The translations under genes were made by a program, and so were the position numbers. A stretch of DNA of 64,000 nucleotides from Chrysomallon squamiferum. Lineage: Eukaryota; Mollusca; Gastropoda; Neomphalida; Peltospiridae. A model generated the notes under the pieces. That model did not search any database. It was not told the DNA's origin and saw nothing but the letters and a program-made list of their open reading frames with translations. This document shows positions 27,001 through 38,252 of the stretch, piece by piece. Numbering within the stretch: the stretch's first letter is position 1; every line of letters begins with the position of its first letter. The stretch is taken from NCBI GenBank assembly GCA_012295275.1, contig CM022667.1, forward strand, positions 20,814,910 through 20,878,909. Reading direction: 5' to 3'.

Positions 27001-27868
27001 TATGGTGTTCGTTGCGACAACTAGTGGCGGCGTATCTGAAACTCGCTCGTAACTCGGATTTTGACTCGCAACTCAAGGCAAAACCTACCCGTGCGACTTC
27101 TCGTAACTCGAAAAACTCGTAGTTCATGGTACCACTTTAGTTCTTAAATAATTACAATTAATGTATTTTTTTAAAAATTAAAACCGCTTTGAAAATAGTA
27201 TTTTAAGATCTAAATCAGCAATTAAACACCAAAGAAGTAACTTTGAATAATGTATATAACATGTAAATAACGTGTAATTTATGGAAGTAAATATGGTCAT
27301 ATCCCCAAAAGCTATATTTTTGGTCAGTTCAGAAATGTATCTGTTCATCCTATCTTGCCAATAGTACAGTTATTGCAGGATATATATAAAGTTGTGCGAG
27401 ATACCTGAGAGCATCCATTGGGATAACGGTTGGTGAACCCTGGTAGCTAAGGACAGGCTGTGCTAAACTAGACTGGTGCTCGGCGTCAGAATTCAGAAAG
27501 TAAGTTTTCGTCATACTCAGAGGTTCCAGAAGGTGTTGTTTTATCAGTTTGTCCATCGAATCCCCACCCAGCCGTAACAGAACTTCTTCTGCCAGAACGA
27601 ACAGTATATCGTTGTGTACGAATCTGTCTCTGAAAGGAGCTACTTCTGGAACGAATCTCAGATTTCTAAACGAAAGAAATTAATGAATTAATTACTTGGC
27701 AAAACAAAACACTGATTAGTTGGTCGAGCAAAAATAAGCACCTGATGAATGTGTTAATATAATATTATCAAGAAAAAGAAAGGACAGCATAACGACTGCT
27801 TGTCTAATCAACATGATAGATTCATTTACTAGTTGAAACTAACATCAGAAGTGGTTTTATACGGAAAT

Positions 27869-27922
<54 letters not shown>

Positions 27923-28308
27923 TGTGTGTGTGTTCTTTTTTGTTTGTTTTGAATATGCTAACATTTACATGTTGAACCAATGTTCAGTTTCAAAATTGAA
28001 AATAAGATGTTAAACAAAGCCAGCACATTAGCTCTGTACTCTGAAATGAACTTACCCTATAAGACGGTAATGTTGCAGAGAGTCTGCTAGAGGTACTATG
28101 TCCATGTTAGCGAGACCAGTCCTCATTGCAAATACGTCCTTCAGATTCAGGTACTCGGAGCGGTGTCGATCACCGAACTGTACATAAGCGCCTAACATTT
28201 CAGAAAGTGGTGTATCCCAAGTATAGCTGTGAGATGACAAAATAAAATTAAAATAAAATTAAAATATTAATAAATAAATAAATAAATATTAATACAATCG
28301 TTTAAGCA

Positions 28309-28371
<63 letters not shown>

Positions 28372-28919
28372 TTATTTATTTATAAACTAATCCTGGACGA
28401 GTGTGTTGTCATTATCTGTTGTTGTGAACAAAAATGTCTTCTGCTTACAGCGAACTGGTGTGTATTTTATATTCTGTGTGTGTTGTCACGTTACACTTCT
28501 GACTTATACTGTATGTTTATTACTATTTTGCAAAATACCGCTTCATGGCTGTTTATTACATTTCATCGGTAAGTAAATCAAGAATGACAAACAGTATTTG
28601 GCACATTTTCAACAACATGCCTGTAACAATAAAATACACCAAGAAAGAAAGCCAACAACATAATTATATGAATAAAAAAAACAACTAAGAGGTATGTTCC
28701 GGTAGATTTGTGTAACGATATGTAGCTGTTTTTTCGCACTAGTTGTAGAATGGAGAGAGTCGGTATGAGTACTATTTATTTATGTGGTATTACTGCACCA
28801 TGGAAACAAGTGCTATGATTATCTATATATAGTTTTTAATTTTTAATTAATTTTTGTTTTGTTCTTTGTACCAATTGTTACTGCCAATACTAACAACAGC
28901 GACACTGAACATAAACCTT

Positions 28920-28973
<54 letters not shown>

Positions 28974-30503
28974 TAAACAATGAAAAAAATTAGTAGAAAC
29001 TTGAAAATGATAATGTTAGCACAAAATGCAAACTGAAGTTTGTATCACTGTATGTATATGCATATACATTATAAAAGAATTAACTGCGGTTGCGGACTTT
29101 GTGCTCGTTGAAAATACAGATTTTTCAAGATCGTAGATCCAGAGAACAATACTGGACTTTATTAAAACCAATCATCTCAATTGTTTCTTTTTATTTTATT
29201 TTATTTTTTTTTAAACAGTATTTTACGAAGTAAAAGAAATAAAGAATACAATATTGAAAAATTAATACTATTATAATTATAATTTTTTTATGTATATTAT
29301 CCGTTGTTTTGTTTTGTTGTTGTTTTTCTTGTAGTTGTCAGCTGTTGCTTTTCTTTTGTTTAAGTTGTTTGGTGTTTTGGGGGATTTTTTCCCTCTGTTT
29401 TATTGTTGTTAACTGAAGGTTTCTTTCTGGACTATTGTTTTATAATTCATTGTTTATAACAAACACATTCAAAGAGCTTCAGATAAATTGCCAGTATGAA
29501 TGAGTTTATCAGCATAAATTTAGTAATGTCCACACAGTCTGGATGACAGTACTTAGTTTTCATCTGGCTTAGTTATTACTGTAAGATATTTGTCAATAAA
29601 ACTGTTTTACAGTAATATACTTTGCTAGTAAAGTAACACTGTTTAGAATGACGCGTATTTGGGCTTACAATAAAATCGTGACCATTTTGATGTAAATATC
29701 ACGATTCTACCTTTTCATTACATTAGCTGTTAGCTTACAGATGCTGAACAGATTGGCGTATTTTCTTCAATTGTTTCCATGCCAAGATTATTGATGGGGT
29801 CTTATTATTTCAAAAACGAATACAGATTAGATGGTAAAAATCGCTGGTAAAAGATACCTTTTTAAATGTTGTCCATTTGTTTTGCTTACCCATATGCAAA
29901 TGAATAGAATTATTAACTTCTTATTGCTGGTTTTATTCTCTACGAAAACTTTATTATTTCGTACAGTTTGTCCCCAAATTAACGGGGTTTTATAAAATAT
30001 ACGGACAGTATATAGTAAACATAAGTCAATAAACAAAAGAAGAAACAAAAATCTGTGCATAAATCTGCATCGTAATCTGATAGAGGATTGTTCAAACCGA
30101 TACATGCCCTTCCAGATATTACTTCAAATTAATATTAATTCCAAATATTAATTCCAGCAAACGCAGTACTTTTGAAAAACTGACATACTTACTTGTGATT
30201 TTCATTGAGGATTTTTGCGATCAAAGTTGCGGTAAACGTCTGGGTAATGCCTCCAAGACAAAATACAGTGTCCCTGTTAGTGGCTGATCGGGTTGCTGGA
30301 TTAGCAGTACCGTAACCATGCACGAAGACGACTTCACCATCACGAACAAGCGACAGCGCTAATGCAGGGATACGACCACAACGCTTAACTTCGTGCATAA
30401 AACGGTCCAGTTTGCTTGTTTCAGAAGTGCTTAATGGTCGGGCATCTGCACTGATCATCAGGCAATATCCAATAACAATAACTACGAAGTGAAAACTTCC
30501 CAT
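24096..30503 (-). CDS. Secreted serine-beta-lactamase-like protein, catalytic residues altered
   Basis: Five exons, transcript order: 30503-30193, 28226-28056, 27665-27405, 25339-25074, 24826-24096; 1740 nt, 579 aa. Residues 1-22 form a signal peptide. Residues about 30-370 have the order of a class C beta-lactamase / D-Ala-D-Ala peptidase fold: IPALALSLVRDGEVVF, FCLGGITQTFTATLIAKIL, FVHNDILFVLAEEVLLRL, LLEPLSMTKTYF, GGSGMCSSALDMSSWLLF, SKSGSLPGYESLMSFIPE. A C-terminal domain (about 400-560) follows and the protein ends in a hydrophobic tail. The SxxK motif reads G85-I-T-Q88 and YxN reads H178-N-D180, so both catalytic motifs are lost; a KSG triad (343-345) remains. I infer a non-enzymatic or changed function. 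Bivalve shell-matrix protein gigasin-6 is a known beta-lactamase-domain relative, making an extracellular matrix role possible but unproven. Confidence 0.88.
25613..26006. mobile_element. Tigger/pogo-like short non-autonomous element
   Basis: It lies in intron 4 of the beta-lactamase-like gene region, 5' of exon 4 on the minus strand. The right end (25993-26006) reads TAAGTCGACGACTG; the left end carries the related inverted GAGTCGTCAACTTT. The sub-terminal CGTAAGT..GTAAACGTAAGTGGG (25657-25682) and AAGTCGAACATT (25979-25990) resemble the repeated 'TTACGA/GTAAGT' ends of pogo/Tigger-family elements. I see no transposase coding. The borders and TA duplication are not clean, so the ends are approximate. 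Confidence 0.45.
26509..27137 (-). mobile_element. Tigger/pogo-like element with transposase N-terminal remnant
   Basis: Terminal inverted repeats start CAGTGGTACC at 26509 and end GGTACCACTT at 27137, flanked on both sides by TA (26507-26508 and 27138-27139), the target duplication of the IS630-Tc1-mariner superfamily. Both ends carry the GAGCTCGTA/CTCGTAACTCG repeats typical of Tigger ends. On the minus strand, 26846-26745 encodes MPIELKHEFIVKHKRGVPDV then DLARQYDIYHTE, matching the N-terminal CENP-B-type HTH of Tigger transposases ('..KLE.I...E.G....LAR.Y.....T'). The catalytic DDE region is absent, so this is an internal-deletion derivative of about 629 bp. It sits in intron 3 of the beta-lactamase-like gene, same strand. 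Confidence 0.75.
27870..27933. repeat. (GT)n microsatellite, 3' of lactamase exon 2 in pre-mRNA
   Basis: About 64 bases of GT on the plus strand, so a (CA)n tract in the minus-strand pre-mRNA. It begins about 120 nt downstream of the 5' splice site of exon 2. Confidence 0.95.
28311..28369. repeat. (GT)n microsatellite, 5' of lactamase exon 2 in pre-mRNA
   Basis: About 58 bases of GT on the plus strand, (CA)n in the pre-mRNA, ending about 85 nt upstream of the 3' splice site of exon 2. Confidence 0.95.
28580..30180. other. Intron 1 of the beta-lactamase-like gene
   Basis: A 1.97-kb intron overall. This part holds an AAT tract (28920-28972) and TTTTA/GTTTT low-complexity stretches (29190-29420). 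No coding signal is recognised. Confidence 0.6.
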
Positions 30504-30509
30504 GTCGTT

Positions 30510-31245
30510 TACCTACTAATGCCGTATAATACTTTGTGGTTGGAAAGAAACCTGTTCATGGCTCTTATTCAGGCGGGGCATCACGTGATACCTCTACGGA
30601 ATCTGACAAAGAATTGGTTCCAGCAAAGAAAACAAAGCTCGCACGATTTGGCATATGTCTACAGTATCGTGCACTTCGTAAACCACCATGAGTATAGGTC
30701 AAAGACATAAGAAATTGAGCTATGTAGTCCTGTATTTATTACCGTGAAGTCCAGGTGTTAACAGACCCACGAGATAGAAGCTCGCAAAACAAGTATTTCC
30801 GAGAACCTTTTAATAATGACAGGTCAAAAAACAAAATAAATAACTGTTACCTTTCTCCTCTATTAGGCGACATGCTAATGACATATTTTATTTTTTATTC
30901 ATTTCTACTTAATCTAATTCGGACAATTAATGTTTTATCTTGTTTATTATTTCTACAGTCACTTACTAAATCAACTTTTAAATACACAAATTACAAAAAT
31001 GAAGAGAGAACATTATCTTCTGCATAACAGTTATGTTACTATGTTGTTTTATTTCAGTATTTTAACTTAAATAAATATAATAACCAATCCACAAATAAGA
31101 AATCTGTGTATAAAGGAACTAACTAAACGAGCTAAGACTTAAAAAAATAAAAAAATAAAAAAAGATAGAAAAGCCAAGAAAATGCGCCTATTAACTGATA
31201 TGTTCAGTTTCTAATTTGAGGATTGGTTCCAACCGCTTGCCCCTC

Positions 31246-31300
<55 letters not shown>

Positions 31301-31334
31301 GAAAAGTTCAGTATGTTTTTGTAGAACTACTAAG

Positions 31335-31375
<41 letters not shown>

Positions 31376-31752
31376 TCCCTACTTTCTAATTTTCTGTCAA
31401 TTTGTTCTACTAGCTCGAGTCAGCAACGCTTATTTGGCAAAACACCAGTGTACGTGGGAATATATATATATATATATATTTTTTTTTAATTATATTTTTA
31501 GATCAAATAACTGTAAATATCAGACTGGTGTACCCCTGTGTAAATGAGTATACTGAGTCACTGTAACAGGATGGGGTTTTTTCAGATCGATGAACACATA
31601 AACGATAATGCAACATTCAGCTTACATCATTTACATCCGACGTTCTTGCAAACCTCAGCCCCATTTCCGTAGACTATGCGTAGAATATGACTATGACTAA
31701 CATAGACTATGCGTAGGTCCTCTTTGCGTAGATTCACATATAAGTAGCGGAA

Positions 31753-31832
<80 letters not shown>

Positions 31833-32502
31833 AGGCTATATTATTCACATCAATTATCTGTGAAGAATTAATCATGTAAAATCAAAGATTTTATTACATA
31901 TTTCATTTAGATTTTAAGCCTCTCTTTTTATTAATTATTTTTTCTCCATGATTGTCAAAGTACCGGGATAAAATGAATTGCTATCTCAGTTTTAAAGAAG
32001 CCGGAAGCTGTCGTCGCATCCTTTTGCCATGGGTGGGGTTCGTCGTTTTCTTTTTTCCTCAATTATCGTAAGTACACAACGAAAAGTATGCATTTGGAGG
32101 ATATTGAATTAGTAGTTACAACTTCTTTAAAGCACCTATTATTAAAAATGCACGGACATTTTGATGAACAGCTAGAATGAAGTGGCTTTTAAAACGAAAC
32201 GCAATAATTTAAAGACAATTTCATAAGCATTATAATGATTATGTTTCTATTAATAAAGAGACAGCCTGTTTCTTTCCACTAGGATTATTTATATTTTAAC
32301 TAAACTAATAATCAGATTTTAGACAGAGTTCAAAAGAAATAGGCTAATTTGTACAGTGCATTTCAAATAGAGCCCTGTGATAAAACGTCCCTTGTAACGT
32401 TGAAACGTCAATATTTTGTATTTATTATTATTTAAAGAGAAAAACAGTTAAAACGTGAGCATGCAGTTATATCTATTGTAAATTATTGTGCATATGTAAT
32501 TA

Positions 32503-32558
<56 letters not shown>

Positions 32559-34550
32559 AATGTGATCAGAGAAAGAATGAAACTGCTTTTTAATTTTTAT
32601 TAGTAAGAGTCTGAATCCATTATTTTGCCATAAATTGCAGAGTATATGTATATAAAAGAAAATAAGAAAATGTTCTATTGCTTCAGAAGAAGAATTTGTA
32701 ATAACAAGCCTGGGATTACATAGTTCAATTCTTATAGATATACAAACACGTATTGACATACGCATTCATGTAGATACAAATGCATATATATTGAAACCAA
32801 GATAACAACTGAACCTTTTACAAATTCAGATGGTATAACATAATATTGCTCTCACTGTTTAGTGTCATAAATAAATCCATGATTTGCATATTAGTGTTCT
32901 TGGACTAAATATTTTATAATTTAATAGCTAATGCATGTAAAATATTGAACAGTGGGAGGACATGTAAAGGTATCATCATTTAAATAATTTAAATTATGTA
33001 TAAAACTTTGAATGTTTTAGGTTTTTTTATTAATAAAGCACATTCAAGAAACTTTGAAACTATATTTAATTATAAATTCTTCATATGTTAATACCACAAA
33101 TTGTTCATTTTGAGGTTCTTACGAAATTCTTCTAATCCATTTGGATTTTAAGGCTGTCACCAATTTGAAAATGGTTATCATTAAATCCATTTAAATTTTT
33201 CAGATTTTCATGCCAAACTTTCACTTGGATTTGGCAAAGCTAAAAATGAACTAACTTGGGTAATATTTGGATTTGTGAACAGTTAGTCTTCATAACAGTT
33301 AATGTTCTGATAGACGATAATTTCATTATTTTTAATTTTATTTCCAGTATTTCAGAATCATAGTTTAATTCTATCATTTGTTGCAATCTTCATCTTTAGG
33401 TATTAAATCTAAATTTCCTAAATTATAGACTGGTACAACATAATGGTGTGTTATTATTTATTTTATTTTTTTTATTGTTTCTTTTACCAACTTACGTAAT
33501 CCTTGTCTTTTAATAATTACTTTAACACTGGCATCAGATTATTAGATACTAAAAATAATCTAGTTCAGCTTATTTAAGTTGTCTTCATTTCTTTTTTCTT
33601 TTTTTCTTTCACGTATACTGTCAAAGATGGAGCTTTTAAATCATATATGCTTCTGTGTTTTTGATACTGTTTTGTTGTGATTTCAGATGATTTAAAGCAA
33701 GCTGGTTTTATTATTTATTTGTTTATTTTTTTGTATTTAAATCATCTAAAAGCCATACATATTATCAGTTTATTATTTTTGAATTGTTCATAATAGTCTA
33801 AAATAAGTTTTATGTCCTTGACAATTAATTATTATGACCTGCAAAAAAGGCCATGGCTTATTGTTTTGTTTTATATACATAATTATCAAAATATTGTTGA
33901 ATTTCATCTTTTCCTCACTGAAAGAAAATTGCAAATAAAAGACAATGAATATGAAATAAATGTTTGTTGACAAAGTATAGAAATATTAGAGAAACAAATA
34001 CAAAGGGAACTTAAATTAAGAAGAGATATTTTTCCTTGAATATTGCTCTAGTTCATTAATTCTTTTTAAACTTCACTGGCGAAATTTTCTGATCCCACAT
34101 CACCTTTTAAATGAGTACACTGTTTTTTTCAATTCTACATTTTATTTTTGTAATTGTTCTTTTTCAATTTCTACGGTGAACGTCAAGTTTATTCAGACTT
34201 TCAGTGAGGAGAGTTGCCATGCCATTTTTAATTTTTTCCATTTCAATTTTTGTTATAGCAGTAAGCATTTTCCTTACTATCTGTTTATTTTGGATGATTC
34301 ACCTTTTTTTTAATGCTTTTTGTTAACAGTTTTATCAACATATCTAATTTTGCCCTCACGTTTCATGTTTTACAGTTAGCATATTAATAACAATTTTGAA
34401 TGTATAACATAACAATTAAATGGATTAATAAAAACTCATGCACTATAGAGTATGCAGAAATTATTGGTCATCCTTTTTATTTATTAGTTTGTTAGCTTAT
34501 TAATGTAGTCTTTCTGACAATATGGCTTATTTTCAAATTTAATTTTTGAT
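30510..34550. other. Intergenic DNA rich in microsatellites
   Basis: No gene is supported. It contains TTA repeats (31247-31298), an AC tract (31336-31374), a TA tract (31461-31480), GT repeats passing into TA (31757-31832) and AAT repeats (32505-32557). ORFs here are short and several translate the repeats. The first few hundred bases should include the promoter of the beta-lactamase-like gene; I recognised no specific motif. Confidence 0.6.
31757..31832. repeat. (GT)n(TA)n compound microsatellite
   Basis: GT dinucleotides (about 31757-31814) run directly into TA (31815-31832), a composition able to adopt Z-DNA or cruciform structure. Confidence 0.95.
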
Positions 34551-34612
34551 TTCAGGTTCTGTCTACTTAGCTGAAGAAAGAACATATACAGCTATATTTT
34601 GTTTGTAGTAGC

Positions 34613-35332
34613 ATGGCTGCCATGAACATCACACATTTATTTACTGGTGATTCTCTTGGAAACCAGTACACAGCAAGTTTTGATGTTAGACCATTCGTGA
34701 GTGGGGCTCGTAAACTGGTTTACAAAGGGGTTCTGTCAGGCCAGGGTCCTAGAAACAATGAAACTGTGATTATCAAGCCTTTTCGTGAATTTGCAGGATC
34801 TAAAGATCTTTGTGATTTAGAAATGGCAAAGAACCATGAAGCTCACAGAATCTGTCAGAACTATAACAAAGTTTCTAATTGTCAGAGTCTCAACTTTATT
34901 TTACCTCTAAAGGCAGAGCTTCACAGAGTAGTGTCCATATCATCCGTCAACAATGCAGGATATATCAGGCAGTTGCAGCCATCAGAATGGGTTCTTATTG
35001 AAGAAAATATTGGAGATGACTTCAGGAAATTTGTTGATGACCGTGGTCGCAGTACGACAGCTGGGTCATCGCTTCTGCACGCTTTTATCCATTATTCTTA
35101 CAATGTTTCTAAAGGTGCTCTTGTGGTGTCCTGCCTACAGGGGGTACCCCAGGCAGATGGAAAGTACATCTTGGATACACCTACTATACATTCCCTTCAG
35201 CAGAGGTTTGGGGACCTGGATAAAGGAGAATCTGGAATACTACAAGTATTTTTGAATCATAAATGCAACAACTTGTGTCGGGATTATATGCTCCCTAAAA
35301 TGTTAAAGAATCTTAATCCTACTTGCGTCTAA
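34613..35332 (+). CDS. Alpha-kinase-domain protein with altered catalytic aspartates
   Basis: A single-exon frame of 239 aa, almost all one alpha-kinase (MHCK/eEF2K/TRPM7-type) domain. Seen: N-lobe VSGARKLVYKGVL, lysine in VIIKPF (K55), WVLIEENIGDDFRKF, HAFIHYSYNVSKGALVV, YILDTPTIHS and GESGILQVFLNHKCNNLC. The structural zinc ligands H160, H216, C218 and C222 are all present. Family enzymes carry D-L/I-Q-G followed by L-T-D-P; here these read C-L-Q-G (C174) and L-D-T-P (188-190). The first catalytic Asp is therefore Cys and the second is displaced by one. Activity is doubtful: it is either a pseudokinase or a divergent subfamily. The start at 34613 follows an acceptor-like TTTCAG at about 34550-34555, suggesting a spliced 5' UTR. 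AATAAA occurs about 120 nt after the stop. Confidence 0.85.
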   Translation: MAAMNITHLFTGDSLGNQYTASFDVRPFVSGARKLVYKGVLSGQGPRNNETVIIKPFREFAGSKDLCDLEMAKNHEAHRICQNYNKVSNCQSLNFILPLKAELHRVVSISSVNNAGYIRQLQPSEWVLIEENIGDDFRKFVDDRGRSTTAGSSLLHAFIHYSYNVSKGALVVSCLQGVPQADGKYILDTPTIHSLQQRFGDLDKGESGILQVFLNHKCNNLCRDYMLPKMLKNLNPTCV

Positions 35333-36341
35333 CACTAACTGTAATTAGTCTGGAAGTAATGCATACTCCACTTTGATTTAGAAAATTTTGCAAATGGACA
35401 TTATTGATGAATTCAAAAAAAAAAAGTGTTTATTCCATGTTTAATACGCTAATAAATATGTAAAATCTCAAGTGTCTTATTGTTTTCTTTTTTAGTTATT
35501 ATTTTATAAAAGGATTTTTATTTTAAAATTTTAATTTCCTTTTTTTTTTTTCTTAATTGTAATCTTGTAGTGTTTAATTAAGCTAATTTTTAAATATTAA
35601 CAATTGTTCAGCTATATAAATGTAGTTACATGTTTATGCTTATACAGGTTAAGATCTTTTATCTGCAGTCTGAAACATTTTCTGAGCAGCAAAAAAAAAA
35701 GAAAATGGTGATAGCTTAGTATACACAAATGTTATTTCAAGAACAAATATATTTTTAAAATCCTGCAGAATATATAATACAAATGGAATTTGTGGATAGA
35801 TGTAAATCCTATTTTCAGGTTATATCCTTGTATTCCAGAATCTAAAACCTGCCTGGATAAGGAATATTCAACCCATCATGCATTTCAAAGGTTGAGATAA
35901 ATCGGCTTTTCTCGACAGAAATAAACAATTTGATTGGGACAGTAATAATAAATAGTTATTTGAGATCAAACTGGTAAGTGAGTGGGTTTTTACTGGTATA
36001 ACAGTTGATTTTGCTATTTTACTGTAATGGTGAATATTATCCACTTAAAATTTGCATTTTCAGAACCAGTGAGAGAAACTGGGGAAATTAAAAATAGAAA
36101 CTATTATAACAATTTTTATTTTGGCATTGTCAAATTTTATGATAGCTTCCAGATATATATATATAAATAACTAGTGCAGATGACAAAATACATACATTTG
36201 ACATGTATTCATCTGTTGCTGTTGTTTTTTAATTAAATAGCTCCACTTTTAACTCTACTTTTTTGAGAGATTCGGAAAAATGAAATTACCATTTTTCTAG
36301 ATATGACACACCATACTCCCAATTTTGAAGAGAAAAAAATG

Positions 36342-36715
36342 AAAATAAACATCAATAAAACAAACGCATAACTTAGGAAAATATATCAATCAATTTATTG
36401 TCTTGACAGACTTATGATTCACATCTATATAATAACAGTATGTATGTTAACAAATATGTAATAAATATATTATATTTTTTTTAAATATAAATGTATAAGG
36501 ATGGAATATAAATATAATAGATGGTTTAACAATAAAAATAAACACCAATAAAACAAACATCTAACTTAGGAAAATATATCAAGCAATTTATTGTCTTCAC
36601 AGACTTATAATTCATATCTATATAATAAACTATGTATATTAATAAATATATTTTTTAAAACACAAATATATAAGGATAGAACATAACTACAATGGACGGT
36701 TTAATAATACTAAGG
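36342..36715. repeat. Two-copy tandem duplication, 193-bp unit
   Basis: Copy 1 is about 36342-36534 and copy 2 about 36535-36715. They share, at offset 193, AATAAACA(T/C)CAATAAAAC, CTTAGGAAAATATATCAA, CAATTTATTGTCTT and the late GATGGTTTAA/GACGGTTTAA block. The divergence between copies suggests a moderately old duplication. Confidence 0.8.
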
Positions 36716-37756
36716 AGCATTCCTTGACAGCAAGTAAAATTTTGCTGTATAATAATGCAAAGACAATATCAATTAAATATCATTTAGCACTTGATGAGAT
36801 TGGAAATTTATGTTCTTGTACTCTGAATAAACAAGTACATTTATTTAAAAAAAACAAAAAAAAACAAGCGCACTAACATTTAGTTTTTAATCAAACTTTC
36901 ACCACTAAAACATTCTATATACCATACTGAAATTAGTTACATTAACAAACTGAAATCAAAGAAAATTAAGTAGAAAAATAAAAGAAATAATATATATATA
37001 TATATATATATTTTTTTTTTTTCAATGTTTAAACATTCAAAGAATTAATTTTGTAACAAATATCAATTTATTCCAGATTTGCTCTTAAAAAAAAAAAAAA
37101 AAAAAAAAACATTTTACAATGCTTTTACAGACTGTCTACTTGTGAAACAGGTTATTTCCAGCAGATATACAAAGGTACTTTTTCTTTCTATTCCAATAGG
37201 TTAACAACTGAAAATTTGAATTACAAAACGTCTCCCTCTGAGGAATTAATTTATTTTGTTTCCTGCTCCAGAACACAATTTTACAAAGGTGTGGCTGTGA
37301 GTTTTCTATGAAGTGATGTGTATCACTACTTAATAAATACACAATTTCAGAATTAATAATGATGTTTCTTTCCATGCAGTAAATAATGTGCTTTTTTGTA
37401 AACAATGTCTATTAAAGCTATAATGATATTAAACCAGGACTTTGTCTAAATAATTGTACAGGTAGCAGATCCTTGATTCAGCTTTCAGTTACACCTCCAC
37501 AACTACAGCTACACTATACTGAATAATAAAATATCTTAAATTACTTTTCATACACACATTCAATTGTGATCAGATTAATTAGACTGCATGATGTATTCAC
37601 AAAACTTTTGTCACAGCAAATGTTCTTATTAATGTTCATTTATATTGTTGAGCAGTAACTGTAGTCCAGGCCCTGAGTGATTATTCCTTTAAATTTATTA
37701 TCACAATGTTGGAGATAAAAGGATAAAATTGCATCAAACATTTTATTTTTAAACTT

Positions 37757-38098
37757 TTTCCTCCTGTAAAGATAAAATGGCTAAGAATGAAGATAACTGT
37801 ATACTTTTCCTCCTGTAAAGTTAAAATGTCTGATAATTAAGATAATTATTTTATTTTCGCCTATAAAGTTAAGATGACTGATAATGAAGGCAATTATATA
37901 CTTTCCTCCTATAAAGTTAAAATGGCTGATAATGAAGATAATTATATACTTTTCCTCCTGTAAAGTTAAAATGGCTGATAATGAAGATAATTATATACTT
38001 TTCCTCCTGTAAAGTTAAAATGGTTGATAATGAAGATAATTATATACTTTTCCTCCTGTAAAGTTAAAATGGCTGATAATGAAGATAATTATATACTT
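37757..38098. repeat. Minisatellite, about seven copies of a 48-50-bp unit
   Basis: Units begin TCCTCCTGTAAAGTTAAAAT and continue GGCTGATAATGAAG, ATAATTATATACTTT. Copies start near 37760, 37810, 37859, 37906, 37954, 38003 and 38052. The distal copies (right) are nearly identical while the left ones have diverged, as expected for expansion at one edge. It ends about 155 bases from the CEP89 stop codon, so it may be transcribed in that 3' UTR. Confidence 0.9.
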
Positions 38099-38252
38099 TT
38101 GTTTGATTATACAGAGCCTACATATGAACTTGGTCCAAATGTAACTTGATATTCTTTACAAGACATGTCACTGTGTATCTAGCTTGTTCCAACGTGATCT
38201 TGATAAACAACTGTGGAGAATTCCACCAACACTGGGAATATCAGTGAAATTC

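Larger units (their letters stand above)
35340..38250. other. Region between the convergent alpha-kinase and CEP89 genes
   Basis: It holds both 3' UTRs, a two-copy 193-bp tandem duplication (36342-36715), A/T tracts (36991-37011, 37086-37110) and a 49-bp-unit minisatellite (37757-38098). The 89-codon minus ORF at 37136-37405 is unassigned. Confidence 0.55.

Noticed and set aside
31627-31875. His-Thr repeat ORF
   Set aside because: It is a translation of the GT/CA microsatellite.
37757-38098. CRISPR-like array
   Set aside because: The units are contiguous tandem repeats without unique spacers, in a eukaryotic genome.
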